Below are positions 35,393-44,387 of a stretch of 56,936 nucleotides of DNA, piece after piece. Positions within the stretch are counted from its first letter, which is position 1. Each line of letters opens with the position of its first letter. A program made the translations under genes and the position numbers. A model generated the notes under the pieces. That model was not told where the DNA came from. It ran no database searches and saw only the letters and a list, made by a program, of their open reading frames with translations. Location: assembly GCA_002429615.1 (NCBI GenBank), contig DJAN01000026.1, positions 528 through 57,463 of the forward strand. The letters are read 5' to 3'. Source of the stretch: Lysobacteraceae bacterium UBA6001. Lineage in GTDB: Bacteria; Pseudomonadota; Gammaproteobacteria; Xanthomonadales; Xanthomonadaceae.

Positions 35393-36327
35393 CGGGAATT
35401 CCTTGCGGGTTTGTAGCCAACGGCCAGGATGTTGCCCACGTTGGCCGGAATCATCAGGTCGGCCAGGCCGACCGCGCCGAGAAGCCGCAACAGGGGGGAT
35501 TTCAGCACGCCGGGCAATGGGGTCAGGCGCAGCCAGTAGCGCAGCGGATAGGCATTGCGGATCGACCTGACCGACACCCGTTCAAAGCCGGTGCTGTCCA
35601 GCAGCGCGGCGACCGCGCGATCACTGAACAGCTGCAGGTGCTCGACGTCGATGATGGGCGACTTCAAGCCCAGCAGGCGGTTCAGCGGCGCGCGCCAGTT
35701 ATGCACGACCACCGCCAGCATGCCGCCCGGTTCCAGCAGCGCGTAGGCATCACGCACCAGCACGCCCGGATCGGCGACATGCTCCAGCGTCATGAACGAG
35801 CAGACCAGCGAGACCTTGCGCTCGCCGAGCATGTCGCGATGGAACATGCCTTCGACCAGCATCGGCTTCACTTCCGCGGGCGCGGCATCGATGGCGCTGC
35901 GCGAGGGTTCGATGCCCAGCACGTTGGCGAAGCCAGCCTGGCGCAGATAGGGCAGCAGCGGGCCGCTGCCGGCGCCGATGTCGATGGCGAACCCATGGCG
36001 GTCCACGCCGGCCATGCAGCTCGACAGCGCCTGGGCGTAGCTGGCGGCCGCCGCGGCGGCTTCCGGCGTGGAGTCGTAGGCCGCATCCGAATACGCCTGG
36101 GACAGGAAGTCGTCGGCGGGCGGGCGCGGCGCGAACACCAGGTCGCACGTCGTGCAGCGCACCAGCCACAGGCACATGAACTCCGGGTTCTTGCGGGAGG
36201 CGTAGGTGAAGTCGTTGACCCGCGCCGGGTCGATGCGTTCGTCGGCGAAATGCACCACGCGCGTGCCACCACAGCCGGGGCACGGGCGGTCGCGGGCGAG
36301 GTCGAGTTGCTGCACCGCCTCGCTCAT
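35389..36327 (-). CDS. Class I SAM-dependent methyltransferase with N-terminal zinc ribbon
   Basis: The product has 312 residues. An N-terminal CPGCG (C16, C19) and CTTC (C58, C61) form a likely Cys4 zinc site. A methyltransferase domain follows with motif I AIDIGAGSGPLLPYL near residue 113 and FMTLEHVADPGVLVRD. Similar Cys4-plus-methyltransferase proteins occur beside sugar-biosynthesis genes. True TylC3-type sugar C-methyltransferases also have an extra C-terminal domain, which is absent here, so the chemistry is open. It is the first of two consecutive methyltransferases in the cassette. Confidence 0.78.
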   Translation of the reverse strand: MSEAVQQLDLARDRPCPGCGGTRVVHFADERIDPARVNDFTYASRKNPEFMCLWLVRCTTCDLVFAPRPPADDFLSQAYSDAAYDSTPEAAAAAASYAQALSSCMAGVDRHGFAIDIGAGSGPLLPYLRQAGFANVLGIEPSRSAIDAAPAEVKPMLVEGMFHRDMLGERKVSLVCSFMTLEHVADPGVLVRDAYALLEPGGMLAVVVHNWRAPLNRLLGLKSPIIDVEHLQLFSDRAVAALLDSTGFERVSVRSIRNAYPLRYWLRLTPLPGVLKSPLLRLLGAVGLADLMIPANVGNILAVGYKPARNSR

Positions 36328-38288
36328 CGTTCCTCCTTCGGCAGCAGCGGGCGCAGCCGCCCTTGCACGATCAGGTTGCGCCGGATGAAGGCGGGGCGGG
36401 CCTTGGTCTCTTCGAAGATCTTGCCGATGTATTCGCCGAGCAGGCCGATGCCGAAGATCGTGGTCGAGCCGAAAAACATGATCAGCAGCGACATGAAGGT
36501 CACCCCGCGCGGGGCAAGCTCCGGATGGAATGCACGGATGGCCAGGGTGATCAATGCGAGCAGCACGGTCAGCGCGCAGGCGATGCCGCCGAACGCGGTG
36601 AGCAGGTGCAGCGGCATCCGCGAGAACGAGAAGATGCCCTTCTTGGCCCAGCCGATGTTCTTGATCCAGTTGTTGGTGCTGGTGCCGAACATGCGATCCG
36701 GCCGCACATAGTCCACGCCCACCTGCTTGAAGCCGACGAACGCGCGCAGCCCGCGCAGGAACGCATCGCGCTCCTTGCACTGGAGCATCCAGTAGACCAC
36801 CGAGCGGTCGAGCAGGGAGAAGTCGCCGGCATCCTTGGGCACCGGCACTTCGCTCATCGCGGCGAACACGCGGTAGAAGGCCCGGTAGCAGGCTTCCACC
36901 AGTACCGGCATGTCACGCTTGACCCGCCGGCCATAGACCACTTCCGCGCCGGCCTGCCATTCGCGCACGAACTGCTCGATCAGCTCCGGGGGATCCTGCA
37001 GGTCGCCGTCCAGCAGCACGCAGGCTTCCTTGCTGGCGTATTCCATGCCGCTGCGGAAGGCCGCCTGCGAGCCGAAGTTGCGCGAGTGGGTGATGCCGAT
37101 GACGCGGGGGTCGCCTGCGCTGATCGCGCGGATGACCTCGGCCGAATCATCCGGCGAGCAGTCGTTGACGAAGATGATCTCGTAGTCGAGGCCGAGCCGC
37201 TGGAACACCGCGGTCAGGCGCTGGTGCATGATCGGGATGGCCTGCGCGTCCTTGTAGCAGGCAATCACGGCCGACACCGAGGTGCGTTCGCTGGGGCCGG
37301 CGGTCTTCTTGGTCAGGCCGGCGAAATCCGCGCGGCCCAGCTGTGCGGCCCACCAGTCGCGCGTGCGGCGCAGGCCCTCGGCCAGCGGCACGCTGGCCTG
37401 CCAGCCCAGCAGGCGATGTGCCTTGCCCGGCGCGGCGTACCAGTCGGCCACGTCCCAGGCGCGCCCTACCGAGGCGCTGAACTGCGGTTCGGCATCGAGC
37501 CCGAACGTGTCGATGGCCAGTGCGGCCAGAGCATCCAGGCGCGTCGAGGTGCCCGAGCCGATATTGAACGACTCGCCGGCGATCTCCGGCGAGATGCGCG
37601 CCGCGGCCATGACGAACGCGGCGACCACGTCGTCCACGTGCACGAAATCGCGCGATACATCGGCGCGTGCCAGCAGCGGCAGGCTGCCGTGCATCGCCTT
37701 CTCGCACAGCACCGGGATCAGCCGCGAGCTGTCCTCGTAGGGGCCATACACCGAGTACAGGCGCAGGTTCACCACGGGGAACTGCCGCACCTTGCCGTAA
37801 TACGCGATGGCCTGGCTCGCCGCCGCCTTGCTGACGGCGTAGTGGCTGTTGGGCAGCAGCGGCGCGTCTTCGGTAGGGCCGGCGGCGTTGAGGCCGTATT
37901 CGGACGAGGAGCCCGCGTGGACGTAGGCGGCGATGTCCGTGCCCTGCAGCATCTCCAGCAGGGCGATGAAGCTCAGGTAGTTGGTCGCGTGGATGCGTTG
38001 CTGGTCGTCCTCGAACGAATAGGCGCCGAACGAGGAGCAGTCGAACACCGTGCGCGGCGCCACCCGTGCCAGCAGGGCGCTCACCGACTGCGGGTCGTTG
38101 AGGTTGAGGTAGGCCTGGTTGGCGGCCGGCACGCCTTCCAGGCGCCAGGCGTCGCCGGAGAACGTGGTGCCGACGACGTCGGTGCGCACCGCCAGGCAGC
38201 GGCGTAGCAGGTTGGCACCGATGAAGCCGCTGGCGCCGATCACCAGCACGGGGCCCTCCAGGGCGCCGATCAATTCGTCGATGTTCAT
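36324..38288 (-). CDS. Fusion: NAD-dependent sugar epimerase/dehydratase (SDR) + GT2 polyprenyl-phosphate glycosyltransferase
   Basis: The product has 654 residues. Residues 1-320 form an extended SDR: IGASGFIGAN (G18, G21, G24), GSSSEYG (S127-129, E130, Y131) and YxxxK (Y150, K154), then SRDFVHVDDVV and FNIGSGTSTRLDAL. From about residue 333 a GT2 domain follows (VSAVIACYKDAQAIPIM, FVNDCSPDDS, LLDGDLQDPPELI). Two transmembrane helices and GEYIGKIFEETKARP at the end are of the ArnC/GtrB type. One chain thus makes or finishes a nucleotide sugar and loads it onto undecaprenyl phosphate. The chosen start (MNIDELIGAL) overlaps the stop of the transketolase gene. Longer in-frame sequence upstream is the neighbour's antisense frame. 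All catalytic residues look intact. Confidence 0.88.
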   Translation of the reverse strand: MNIDELIGALEGPVLVIGASGFIGANLLRRCLAVRTDVVGTTFSGDAWRLEGVPAANQAYLNLNDPQSVSALLARVAPRTVFDCSSFGAYSFEDDQQRIHATNYLSFIALLEMLQGTDIAAYVHAGSSSEYGLNAAGPTEDAPLLPNSHYAVSKAAASQAIAYYGKVRQFPVVNLRLYSVYGPYEDSSRLIPVLCEKAMHGSLPLLARADVSRDFVHVDDVVAAFVMAAARISPEIAGESFNIGSGTSTRLDALAALAIDTFGLDAEPQFSASVGRAWDVADWYAAPGKAHRLLGWQASVPLAEGLRRTRDWWAAQLGRADFAGLTKKTAGPSERTSVSAVIACYKDAQAIPIMHQRLTAVFQRLGLDYEIIFVNDCSPDDSAEVIRAISAGDPRVIGITHSRNFGSQAAFRSGMEYASKEACVLLDGDLQDPPELIEQFVREWQAGAEVVYGRRVKRDMPVLVEACYRAFYRVFAAMSEVPVPKDAGDFSLLDRSVVYWMLQCKERDAFLRGLRAFVGFKQVGVDYVRPDRMFGTSTNNWIKNIGWAKKGIFSFSRMPLHLLTAFGGIACALTVLLALITLAIRAFHPELAPRGVTFMSLLIMFFGSTTIFGIGLLGEYIGKIFEETKARPAFIRRNLIVQGRLRPLLPKEER

Positions 38289-39178
38289 GGCATGCCGTCC
38301 AGAACCAGGGTCTGCAGCGAGGCGGCGTCCAGGCCACTCTCGCGCCGGTGGAAATCCTGCGAGCCGAACCGGCCGGAGGGATAGCGCAGCGCGTGGCGGT
38401 GCTCGAAGCGGTGCACGGGGATGCGGTGCGTCAGCAACGTGGCGGCGAGCGTCGTGCCCAGGCCGCCCTCGCGTACATGCTCTTCCACCACGTACAGCGG
38501 CGCGTTGGCGATCTGCGCGCACAGCGCCGGCGGCGGGCACGCGGTATCCAGTTCGGTGACGGCCCACACCGCCGGCCGCGCGGTTTCGTCCAGCGACTGC
38601 AGCGCGGTCCAGGCCACGCCGGCCATCGGCCCCAGCGCGACCAGCGCGCCGCGCGCGCCCGGCGATACCTGGCGCCACGCTTGGTAAGCGGGGACGGTGG
38701 TGCCTGGCGGACGCACGTCGTAACCGAGCCGCAGGTAAGTCGGCCCGTGGATGTGCTGCAACAGCGGCGGGATGTCCTCATCGAACGCCGGCACGCGCAC
38801 TGCCATGCCCAGCGCGGCCATGGCGGCGCAATCCTCCAGCGCATGATGGGTCGGCCCCATGTGGCCGTAGGCGAAGCCGCCGCCATTGCCGACCACGCAG
38901 ACCGGCAGCGAGGGCAGGCAGACATCGTTGCGGATCTGCTCGAACGGGCGTGCGTAGCAGAACGGCGCAATGCTGTAGGCAAATACCGTATTGCCCTCGC
39001 GCGCCAGGCCGGCGGCCACGCCGATCATGTTCTGTTCGGCCACGCCGGCATTGATGAAGCGGCTGCCGAACGCCTCGCGCACCTGCTCCAGTGCCATGAA
39101 GCCCAGGTCGCCGGTGAGGAAGAAGTGCGAAGGGGTGTTGCACTCCGCGATGACACCGGCTGCAAATGCGTTTCTCAA
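38285..39178 (-). CDS. Transketolase C-terminal half (pyrimidine-binding plus C-terminal domain)
   Basis: The product has 297 residues and carries the Pyr domain and C-terminal domain of a thiamine-diphosphate transketolase/DXS-type enzyme. The TPP-activating Glu is E48 in INAGVAEQNMIGVAAGLA. FAYSIAPFCYARPFEQIRND and YGHMGPTHHALED (substrate and cofactor contacts) follow. It starts with TTG overlapping the stop of the N-terminal-half gene (TTGA), so the two halves are made together and presumably form a 2+2 complex. It is not the housekeeping one-chain transketolase. Confidence 0.88.
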   Translation of the reverse strand: MRNAFAAGVIAECNTPSHFFLTGDLGFMALEQVREAFGSRFINAGVAEQNMIGVAAGLAREGNTVFAYSIAPFCYARPFEQIRNDVCLPSLPVCVVGNGGGFAYGHMGPTHHALEDCAAMAALGMAVRVPAFDEDIPPLLQHIHGPTYLRLGYDVRPPGTTVPAYQAWRQVSPGARGALVALGPMAGVAWTALQSLDETARPAVWAVTELDTACPPPALCAQIANAPLYVVEEHVREGGLGTTLAATLLTHRIPVHRFEHRHALRYPSGRFGSQDFHRRESGLDAASLQTLVLDGMP

Positions 39179-39954
39179 AGGATGTCCCCGCCCGCGAAGG
39201 CCAGTGCGTGCGACAACTGTTCGTCGGAGAGCGGCAGGTAGTGCGATTCCAGCCGGCCGGCGTAATGCGCGCCGCGGCCCTTCACCGTATCCATCACCAC
39301 CACCGTGGGCGTGCCCGCCTGCACGGTGTTCAAGGCCTGCTCGATGGCCTCGACGTCATGGCCGCTAGCGCGGACCACCCGTGCGCCGAAACCGGCCAGG
39401 CGGGGCATCAGGTCCGCGCAGGAGATCACTTCCTCGGTCGTGCCGAAGCCCTGCAGGCCGTTCTGGTCGATGATCAGCACCAGGTTGTCCAGCCGCTGGT
39501 GCAGGGCGAAGGTCAGCGCTTCCCAGCAGCTGCCCTCCTGCCATTCGCCGTCCGAACACAGGCAGAAGACCCGGCGCGACGCACCGGCGTGGCGCGCGGC
39601 CAATGCCAGGCCCGCGGCCAGCGAGGGGCCGTGGCCGAGCGAGCCGGTGGAGAACAACAGGCCGGGAATGCCCGCGCCGCTCGGATGCCCCGGCAGCAGC
39701 GAGTCGTTCTGGCCGAAGGTGTCCAGGTCGGCGTCGGAGAGTTTGCCCAGGCTCCACAGCGTGGCGTAGAGCGCGCCGGCCGCGTGTCCCTTGGAAAGAA
39801 TGAAGCGATCATCCGTCCCCAGCACGCGATGGTGCAGGGTCATCAGGATTTCCAGGCATGACAGGTTGCCGCCGACGTGTCCGGAGCGCGTCGCGTGATG
39901 CATTTTCAGCAGGCGATGGCGGGTGGCAGCGACCCGTTCGACGAGACTTTCCAT
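39175..39954 (-). CDS. Transketolase N-terminal half (diphosphate-binding domain)
   Basis: The 259-residue PP domain of a split transketolase contains SGHVGGNLS (H26), LSKGHAAGALY, TGSLGHGPSLAAG (103-115), and the TPP motif D135-G-E ... N165 (CSDGEWQEG to IIDQNG). First gene of the overlapping eight-gene operon. With the next gene it would make a two-subunit enzyme that moves a two-carbon ketol unit. In a glycan cassette this could build a branched or chain-extended sugar or a ketose. The exact donor and acceptor are unknown. Confidence 0.88.
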   Translation of the reverse strand: MESLVERVAATRHRLLKMHHATRSGHVGGNLSCLEILMTLHHRVLGTDDRFILSKGHAAGALYATLWSLGKLSDADLDTFGQNDSLLPGHPSGAGIPGLLFSTGSLGHGPSLAAGLALAARHAGASRRVFCLCSDGEWQEGSCWEALTFALHQRLDNLVLIIDQNGLQGFGTTEEVISCADLMPRLAGFGARVVRASGHDVEAIEQALNTVQAGTPTVVVMDTVKGRGAHYAGRLESHYLPLSDEQLSHALAFAGGDIL

Positions 39955-39984
39955 AGTCGAAGGCCATGGTTTTTAACTGCGAAC

Positions 39985-40013
39985 AGTATAGTTGCAGCTG
40001 GCATACCCCGACC
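39985..40013 (-). promoter_or_regulatory. Putative promoter of the side-chain cassette
   Basis: The minus strand has a consensus-like -10 TATACT (complement of 39985-39990), 31 bases before the transketolase start. No strong -35 hexamer is seen at the proper distance. This local AT-rich spot stands out in GC-rich DNA. Confidence 0.45.
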
Positions 40014-40030
40014 ATCCGGGCCGGGGAATC

Positions 40031-40057
40031 GGGCGGCGGCGCCAGGCACCGCCGCCC
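40031..40057 (-). terminator. GC-rich hairpin behind xanB
   Basis: GGGCGGCGG and CCGCCGCCC form a 9-base-pair stem 13 bases past the xanB stop. There is no T tract on the minus strand, so termination strength is uncertain and xanB transcription may run into the cassette. Confidence 0.4.
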
Positions 40058-40069
40058 GCAGAGACCGGA

Positions 40070-41473
40070 TCAGGCCCGGCCGTAGGTATCTTCGAAGCGC
40101 ACGATATCGTCCTCGCCCAGATAGCTGCCGGACTGCACTTCGATCAGTTCCAGTGGCAGCTTGCCCGGGTTGCGCAGACGATGGGTCACGCCGAGCGGGA
40201 TGTAGGTGCTCTGGTTCTCGGTCAGCAGCAGCACGTCCTCGCCACGCGTGACTTCCGCCGTGCCGCTCACCACGATCCAGTGTTCGGCGCGGTGATGGTG
40301 CATCTGCAGGCTCAGCGTGGCGCCCGGCTTGACGGTGATGCGCTTGACCTGGAACCGCTGGCCGTTGTCGATGGAGTCGTAGGCGCCCCAGGGGCGGTAG
40401 ACCTTGCGGTGCCAGGTGGCCTCGGAGCGCTTGTCGCGCTTGATCTGGGCCACGATCTCCTTGACCTCCTGCATGCGCTCGGTCTTGCCGACCAGCACCG
40501 CGTCCACGGTCTCGACCACGACCACGTCGTCCAGGCCCACCAGCGCGATCAGGCGGTCGCCGTAGGCGTAGGTGTTGCGGCAGTCGATGGCGATGACATC
40601 GCCGTGGTGCGCGTTGCCGTCCGGGTCCTGCGGCGACACGTCGCGCAGCGCGGTCCAGGAGCCGACATCGCTCCAGCCGGCATCCAGCGGCAGCACCGCG
40701 GCATCGGCGGTCTTCTCCATCACCGCGTAGTCGATCGAATCCGACGGCACGGCGGCGAAGGCGGTCTTGTCCAGGCGCACGAAATCGGTATCGCGCTTGG
40801 CGCCTTCCCAGGCCTTGCGGGTGGCTTCCAGCATGGCCGGGTTGAAACGCTGCAGCTCTTCCAGGTAGCGCGAAGCCTTGAACAGGAACATGCCGCTGTT
40901 CCAGAAATAGGCGCCGGAGGCGACGTATTCCTGCGCGGTCTCCAGGTTCGGCTTCTCCACGAAGCGCTCGACGGCGCGGACGCCCTGGCCACCGGCGCCC
41001 TTGATGTAGCCGTAGCCCGTTTCCGGGCCGGTCGGCACGATGCCGAAGGTCACCAGCTTGCCGGCTTCGGCCTGCGGCGCGGCTTCCTTCACCGCGGCCT
41101 GGAACTTGGCCTCATTGACGATCACGTGGTCCGACGGCAGCACCAGCAGCAGCGCATCCTGGCCCTCGCGCAGCGCTTCCAGCGCGGCCACGGCAATCGC
41201 CGGTGCGGTGTTGCGGCCCATCGGCTCGAGCAGGATCGCCTGCGGCCTGGCGCCCACCTGCTGCAACTGCTCGGCGGCCACGAAGCGATGCTCTTCGTTG
41301 GCCACCACCAGCGGTGCACGGCCGGCAATGGCGGCCACGCGCTGCCAGGTGGCCTGCAGCATGGTGTGATCGCCGGTCAGCGGCAGGAATTGCTTGGGGT
41401 ACGACTCGCGCGAGAGCGGCCAAAGGCGCGTTCCGGAGCCCCCGGACAGAATGACGGGAAGGATATCGTTCAT
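40070..41473 (-). CDS. xanB: Mannose-1-phosphate guanylyltransferase / mannose-6-phosphate isomerase
   Basis: The bifunctional 467-residue enzyme interconverts fructose-6-phosphate and mannose-6-phosphate and makes GDP-mannose. The N-terminal nucleotidyltransferase has [18 protein letters not shown] (11-28) and [13 protein letters not shown]. The C-terminal cupin isomerase starts near residue 340 ([35 protein letters not shown]). The same gene serves xanthan and LPS in Xanthomonas. It follows xanA by 21 bases. Confidence 0.95.
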   Translation of the reverse strand: MNDILPVILSGGSGTRLWPLSRESYPKQFLPLTGDHTMLQATWQRVAAIAGRAPLVVANEEHRFVAAEQLQQVGARPQAILLEPMGRNTAPAIAVAALEALREGQDALLLVLPSDHVIVNEAKFQAAVKEAAPQAEAGKLVTFGIVPTGPETGYGYIKGAGGQGVRAVERFVEKPNLETAQEYVASGAYFWNSGMFLFKASRYLEELQRFNPAMLEATRKAWEGAKRDTDFVRLDKTAFAAVPSDSIDYAVMEKTADAAVLPLDAGWSDVGSWTALRDVSPQDPDGNAHHGDVIAIDCRNTYAYGDRLIALVGLDDVVVVETVDAVLVGKTERMQEVKEIVAQIKRDKRSEATWHRKVYRPWGAYDSIDNGQRFQVKRITVKPGATLSLQMHHHRAEHWIVVSGTAEVTRGEDVLLLTENQSTYIPLGVTHRLRNPGKLPLELIEVQSGSYLGEDDIVRFEDTYGRA

Positions 41474-41494
41474 CGGCGCAGGTCCTTGCAGGTA

Positions 41495-42844
41495 TCAGGC
41501 ATTGATCAGGGAGGAGATTTCGTCGGTGCGCGACTGCATCAACGCCGCATCGCCGCGCGATTCGACGTTGAGGCGCAGCAGCGGCTCGGTATTGGAGCTG
41601 CGCAGGTTGAAGCGCCAGCTGCCGAAATCGGCGCTGACGCCATCGGTGTGCTCCAGCGTCGGTTGCAGCGGTGCGAAGTGCGCCAGCACGCGGGCGACCG
41701 CGGCCTTGGCATCGGCGACCTTGAAGTTGATTTCGCCACTGCACGGGAAGGCGGCCATGCGGTCTTCGACCAGCTGCGCCAGCGACTGCCCGGACTGCGA
41801 GACCAGGTCGGCCAGCAGCAGCCAGGGAATCATGCCCGAGTCGGCATAGGCGAACTCGCGGAAGTAGTGATGCGCGCTCATCTCGCCGCCGTAGACGGCA
41901 TTTTCCGCGCGCATCTTTTCCTTGATGAAGGCATGGCCGCTCTTGCACAGCACCGGCACGCCACCGGCCGCTTCCACCATCTCCACGGTGTTCCAGGTCA
42001 GGCGCGGGTCGTGCACGATCTTGCCGCCGGGCTGCTTGCGCAGGATGGCCTGGGCCAGCAGGCCGACCAGGTAGTAACCCTCGATGAAACGACCGTTCTC
42101 GTCGAAGAAGAAGCAGCGGTCGAAATCGCCATCCCAGGCGATACCGAAGTCCGCGCCATGTTCGCGCACGGCTTCGGCGGTCGCGGCGCGGTTTTCCGGC
42201 AGCAGCGGGTTGGGGATGCCGTTGGGGAAGTTGCCGTCCGGCTCGTGGAAGACGCGGATGAATTCGAACGGCAGGTGCGGTGCGAGCAGATCGACGATGG
42301 CACCGGCGCCGCCATTGCCGGCATTGACCACCAGCTTCAGCGGCTTGAGCGCGGGGCGGTCGATGTAGCTGAGCAGGTGCTCGATATAGGCGCTCTTGTC
42401 CGGCTCGCTGCGTTCCCCCGCGGTCGGCGCGGCGGGCGGTGCCTTGTCGGCCTCCACGGCATCGGCGATCGCGAACAGGCCGGTATCCGAGCTGATCGGC
42501 TTGGCATGGTCGCGGACCAGCTTCATGCCGTTGTAGTCCATCGGATTGTGGCTGGCGGTGACCATCACGCCACCGGCCGCGCCGCGATGGTCGGTCTGGA
42601 AGTAGACCTCCTCGGTGCCGCACTGGCCGATGTTGATCACCTCGCGTCCGGCACTGCGCAGGCCGGCGGCGACCGCGGCACTCAGGCCCGGGCTGGTCAG
42701 GCGGATGTCGTGACCCACCACGACCGGGCCGGCGTCGGCCAGCTGCTCCGCCAATGCGACGCCGATCCGGCGTGCCATGTCCTCGTTGAGTTCGTCCGGT
42801 ACACGGCCACGGATGTCGTAGGCCTTGAAGGCGGGTAGCGTCAT
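41495..42844 (-). CDS. xanA: Phosphomannomutase / phosphoglucomutase
   Basis: This 449-residue alpha-D-phosphohexomutase interconverts the 6- and 1-phosphates of mannose and glucose. It thereby feeds both GDP-mannose (XanB) and dTDP-rhamnose (RmlA). The phosphoserine loop is [11 protein letters not shown] (S98), the metal loop DGDFDR (238-243), the sugar loop GEMSAHHYF, and the phosphate loop RSSNTEP near the end. The start gives [16 protein letters not shown], the usual N-terminus. It diverges from scoA. Confidence 0.95.
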   Translation of the reverse strand: MTLPAFKAYDIRGRVPDELNEDMARRIGVALAEQLADAGPVVVGHDIRLTSPGLSAAVAAGLRSAGREVINIGQCGTEEVYFQTDHRGAAGGVMVTASHNPMDYNGMKLVRDHAKPISSDTGLFAIADAVEADKAPPAAPTAGERSEPDKSAYIEHLLSYIDRPALKPLKLVVNAGNGGAGAIVDLLAPHLPFEFIRVFHEPDGNFPNGIPNPLLPENRAATAEAVREHGADFGIAWDGDFDRCFFFDENGRFIEGYYLVGLLAQAILRKQPGGKIVHDPRLTWNTVEMVEAAGGVPVLCKSGHAFIKEKMRAENAVYGGEMSAHHYFREFAYADSGMIPWLLLADLVSQSGQSLAQLVEDRMAAFPCSGEINFKVADAKAAVARVLAHFAPLQPTLEHTDGVSADFGSWRFNLRSSNTEPLLRLNVESRGDAALMQSRTDEISSLINA

Positions 42845-42990
42845 GGGGGAGTGGACCTCGCTGCGGGGGACTCTGGAGTTTAGCTGGAGCCCTGGGGGTT
42901 TGGCTCGGCCTTTGCACGCCGCACTGCGGCGGGACAGGCCGGAGTCAGCCGCTAGAATGGGCGCCCACATCAAGACGTGAGGCGCGGTGG

Positions 42991-43722
42991 ATGAGCAGGT
43001 CCCAGGTGGCGGGCACGCAGGGCAAGCAGTACGCGGACGCGGCGCTGGCCCTGCGCGGCGTGGTGGCCGATGGCCAGACGCTGGCGGTCGGCGGATTTGG
43101 CCTGTGCGGCATTCCGGAGGCGCTGATCGCCGCGCTGCGTGACAGCGGCGTGAAAGACCTCACGGTGATCTCCAACAACGCCGGCGTGGATGGCTTTGGC
43201 CTCGGCCTGCTGCTGGAGACGCGGCAGATCCGCAAGATGATTTCGTCATACGTCGGTGAGAACAAGGAATTCGAGCGCCAGTTCCTCTCTGGCGAGCTGG
43301 AGCTGGAATTCAATCCGCAGGGCACCCTGGCCGAGCGCCTGCGCGCCGGCGGCGCGGGCATTCCGGCGTTCTATACCGCCACCGGCTACGGCACCGTGGT
43401 GGCCGAGGGCAAGGAAACGCGCACGTTCGATGGCAAGCAATTTGTGATGGAGACCGCGCTTCGCGCCGATGTCGCGCTGGTCAAGGCGTGGAAGGCCGAT
43501 ACCGCCGGCAACCTGGTGTTCCGCAAGACCGCGCGCAATTTCAACCCGGCCTGCGCGATGGCGGGGCAGCTGTGCATCGCCGAGGTGGAGGAGCTGGTCG
43601 AGGTCGGCCAGATCGATCCGGACCAGGTGCACCTGCCGGGCATCTATGTCGACCGCATCGTGGTCAACGCGCACCCCGAGAAGCGCATCGAGCAGCGCAC
43701 CGTGCGCAAGAAGACCTTCTGA
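42991..43722 (+). CDS. scoA: 3-oxoacid (succinyl-CoA) CoA-transferase subunit A
   Basis: The 243-residue alpha subunit of a family I CoA-transferase activates acetoacetate using succinyl-CoA. Seen are [31 protein letters not shown], and the ACP-like [29 protein letters not shown] segments. The next gene encodes the beta subunit. Acetoacetate from tyrosine breakdown (upstream genes) would be a substrate. Part of the conserved flank next to xanA. Confidence 0.93.
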   Translation: MSRSQVAGTQGKQYADAALALRGVVADGQTLAVGGFGLCGIPEALIAALRDSGVKDLTVISNNAGVDGFGLGLLLETRQIRKMISSYVGENKEFERQFLSGELELEFNPQGTLAERLRAGGAGIPAFYTATGYGTVVAEGKETRTFDGKQFVMETALRADVALVKAWKADTAGNLVFRKTARNFNPACAMAGQLCIAEVEELVEVGQIDPDQVHLPGIYVDRIVVNAHPEKRIEQRTVRKKTF

Positions 43723-44351
43723 TGGCCTGGACCCGCGACGAGATGGCCGCGCGCGCCGCGCGCGAGCTGAGCGATGGCGCCTACGTCAACCTGGGTATCG
43801 GCCTGCCGACCCTGGTCGCCAACCACATCCCCGACGGCGTGGACGTGTGGCTGCAGTCGGAGAACGGCCTGCTGGGCATCGGCCCGTTCCCGACCGAGGA
43901 CGAGATCGACGCCGACCTCATCAACGCCGGCAAGCAGACCGTGACCGCGCGTGCGGGCGCGAGCTATTTCGGCAGCCATGATTCCTTCGCGATGATCCGC
44001 GGTGGCCACATCGACCTGGCGATCCTCGGCGCGATGCAGGTCACCGACCAGGGCGACATCGCCAACTGGATGGTGCCCGGCAAGATGGTCAAGGGCATGG
44101 GCGGCGCGATGGACCTGGTCGCCGGCGTCAAACGCGTGGTCGTGCTGATGGAGCACGTGGCGAAGGATGGCAGCCACAAGATCCTGCCGAAGTGCGACCT
44201 GCCGCTGACGGGCGTGGGCGTGGTCGACCGCATCATCACCGACCTGGCGGTGTTCGATGTGACCCCGGAAGGCTTGACCCTGGTCGAAGCCGCCGACGGC
44301 GTCGACGACGAGGAACTGAAGCAGAAGACCGGCGTGCCGTTCCGCCGCTGA
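43722..44351 (+). CDS. scoB: 3-oxoacid (succinyl-CoA) CoA-transferase subunit B
   Basis: The 209-residue beta subunit carries the active-site Glu in [12 protein letters not shown], to which CoA is attached during catalysis. [24 protein letters not shown] follows. The ATG overlaps the last base of the scoA stop codon (TGATG), so the two subunits are coupled. Convergent with the large WbsX-RgpF gene. Confidence 0.93.
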   Translation: MAWTRDEMAARAARELSDGAYVNLGIGLPTLVANHIPDGVDVWLQSENGLLGIGPFPTEDEIDADLINAGKQTVTARAGASYFGSHDSFAMIRGGHIDLAILGAMQVTDQGDIANWMVPGKMVKGMGGAMDLVAGVKRVVVLMEHVAKDGSHKILPKCDLPLTGVGVVDRIITDLAVFDVTPEGLTLVEAADGVDDEELKQKTGVPFRR

Positions 44352-44366
44352 AGCGCTGGCACGCAA

Positions 44367-44387
44367 GGCGCGGTGTTCAGCCGCGCC
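44367..44387. terminator. Possible hairpin between scoB and the WbsX-RgpF gene
   Basis: GGCGCGG and CCGCGCC pair perfectly around TGTTCAG, between (and partly inside) the two convergent genes. No T run follows on either strand. Confidence 0.3.

Noticed and set aside
38289..38678. N-terminal extension of the SDR-GT2 fusion (about 130 residues)
   Set aside because: It lies over the transketolase gene in another frame and is Arg/Gly/Ala-rich. The SDR fold starts naturally at MNIDELIGAL, with an ATGA overlap.
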